A DNA stretch of 64,000 bases, from contig NC_091298.1 of the NCBI RefSeq assembly GCF_038502225.1, positions 29,034,795 to 29,098,794 of the forward strand. Reading direction: 5' to 3'. Shown here in pieces: positions 63,017-64,000 of this stretch. Each line of letters opens with the position of its first letter. Within the stretch, counting starts at the first letter, position 1. Under the pieces are notes generated by a model, which saw only the letters and a list, made by a program, of their open reading frames with translations, was not told where the DNA came from and did not search any database. Both the position numbers and the translations under genes were made by a program. This stretch comes from Cherax quadricarinatus (taxonomy: Eukaryota; Arthropoda; Malacostraca; Decapoda; Parastacidae).

Positions 63017-64000
63017 GGGTTTGACAAGGTTAAGGATCCCTAGCTTTATTGACAGCTATTTACAGGTTAAGGATTCCTAACTTTATTGGCAAGCTAAGAG
63101 CTGTTACCTACATCAGCTCATTTGAAAGCATTTTTATTGTTATGAGACATACAAGTAGGAAACAGGATGAAGTTGGAGTCATCTGTGGGCCAGCATTTTC
63201 ATTTGATCAACTGACTTTATCTCGTTGACATCATTATCCTGTACGAATGTGTTCCATACTCGAGTCATCCTGGGTATGTATGATCTCAGATGGAGTGATG
63301 TTCTGGAGAAGGGTACAGCCAGAGTGAAGTTGCTGCTTTCTGCCCGTCTTGTGGCATAAAAGCTTGTTTCACGCTGTCCTCGAAGTGGATCCAAGTGTGG
63401 TATTTTGACAATATTGGCCTTGTACATAACAGTAAGGCCACCCACATCCCTCCTATGTTGAAGGCTCTGCTGAAATGACAGATCTATCCAGGATGGGTCC
63501 AGGCGAGAGATGAGACGTCTTGCTCTGTTCTCTACTCTGTCAAGCAGTCGCGTTAAAAGATAAAGAATCTAACACAAAGCGGGAGTTGTCACAGTTGCTT
63601 TTTGCTGATGGGAGATACTGAAGAGAAGTTGTTAAGGTTGGTGGACGAGTTTGGAAGGGTACGTATAAAAAGGAAAATAAAAGTGAACACAGGAAAGAGC
63701 AAGGTGATGAGGATAACAAAAAATCTAGGTAATGAAAGATTGGATATCAGATTGGAGGGAATATGGAGGAGGTGAATGTATTCAGATATTTGGAAGTGGA
63801 CTTGTCAGCAGATGGATCTATGAAAGACGAGGCGAGTCATAGAATTGATGAAAGGGAGGAAAGTGAGTGGTGCACTGAGGAGTCTGTGGAGATGAAGAAC
63901 ATTATCCATGGAAGCAAAGAAGGTAATATAAGAGAATATAGTGGTACCAACACTCTTATATGGGTGTGAAGCATGGGTGGTGAATATTGCAACAAGGAGA
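62831..64000 (+). mobile_element. Old RTE relic split by a nested LINE tail; runs off the window
   Basis: 62831-62984 (CAGGTTAGAGTGCGTAGGAG to TTGGCAAGAGGTGTG) and 63551-64000 (GTTAAAAGATAAAGAATCTA, TATTCAGATATTTGGAAGTG, GGGTGTGAAGCATGGGTG) are consecutive parts of the RTE ORF on plus, with frameshifts (for example the FADD box is reduced to LLFADG). The insertion point is between ARGV and ELKDKES. Confidence 0.85.
62985..63550 (-). mobile_element. LINE C-terminal fragment nested in an RTE relic
   Basis: A long T-run at 62985-63010 is the A-tail on minus. The open frame 63445-63179 encodes GGLTVMYKANIVKIPHLDPL, SSNFTLAVPFSRTSLHLRSY and TRVWNTFVQ, the domain following RT in Jockey/R1-group LINEs (RDVGGL-V-YK ... 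PF-RT ... R-WN). Upstream sequence to 63550 (RLLDRVENRARRLISR-like on minus) is the adjoining thumb block. The 5' end is truncated. Confidence 0.75.

Noticed and set aside
48693..64000. First exon of ACTR8
   Set aside because: The expected start-codon exon should lie here or beyond on minus, but no short frame with the family N-terminal pattern and a donor site could be recognised with confidence.

Overview
This window looks like intronic and intergenic DNA from a large, repeat-rich invertebrate genome, most likely a decapod crustacean. The evidence is a split, intron-containing gene, APE-type LINEs, Penelope-like elements, tRNA-derived SINEs and many small cut-and-paste elements, with no bacterial-style operons. 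The taxon is an inference from repeat style and was not tested.

Host gene: I can support one host gene, on the minus strand, the actin-related protein 8 gene (ACTR8/Arp8). Four internal exons are visible, in transcript order 48692-48525, 28329-28117, 9868-9695 and 4596-4486. All four have GT..AG borders, lengths divisible by three and phase-0 junctions. They join into a continuous 222-residue stretch that aligns with ACTR8 from its first beta-strand region to just before the 'ESVCATFG' region. The first exon(s) and all later exons were not found. The three introns are about 20.2, 18.2 and 5.1 kb.

Layout: 0-4.5 kb holds a broken LINE (family A) and a CR1-like tail. 5-9.5 kb holds an RTE-like LINE, a family-A piece and an old RTE relic cut by a TA-flanked MITE. 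9.9-14.5 kb is a 40-bp minisatellite split by a CR1-type LINE, itself split by an RTE copy. 14.8-24.3 kb is an LTR retrotransposon (Ty3/gypsy type, minus strand) with 5-bp target duplications and an unusual protease-integrase-RNase H order. 26-28.7 kb carries three near-perfect palindromes with hammerhead-like cores. 30.7-37.1 kb is a near full-length RTE invaded by a younger copy of its own family that shows a textbook twin-priming inversion. 37.2-38.3 kb is a Penelope-like remnant. 38.3-46.6 kb is a nested stack: a TA-flanked element containing four TTAA-flanked piggyBac-like elements and a Tigger/pogo element, which itself contains further MITEs. 46.6-56 kb carries LINE, SINE, Penelope (GIY-YIG) and RTE pieces. 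56-64 kb carries LINE pieces, a 37-bp minisatellite, a BEL/Pao integrase relic and RTE relics.

The most informative feature is that paralogous repeats inside the window act as empty sites for one another. The two LTRs date three insertions. The 1.9-kb element at 20990-22870 gives the pre-insertion state for the Tigger element and one piggyBac-like element at 38-46 kb. A previously undescribed system, if there is one, is most likely the RTE-derived 5'UTR+3'-tail composite, the palindromic ribozyme-like elements, or the LTR element with RNase H at the end of pol. Coordinates of repeat borders were read by eye and may be off by a few bases.
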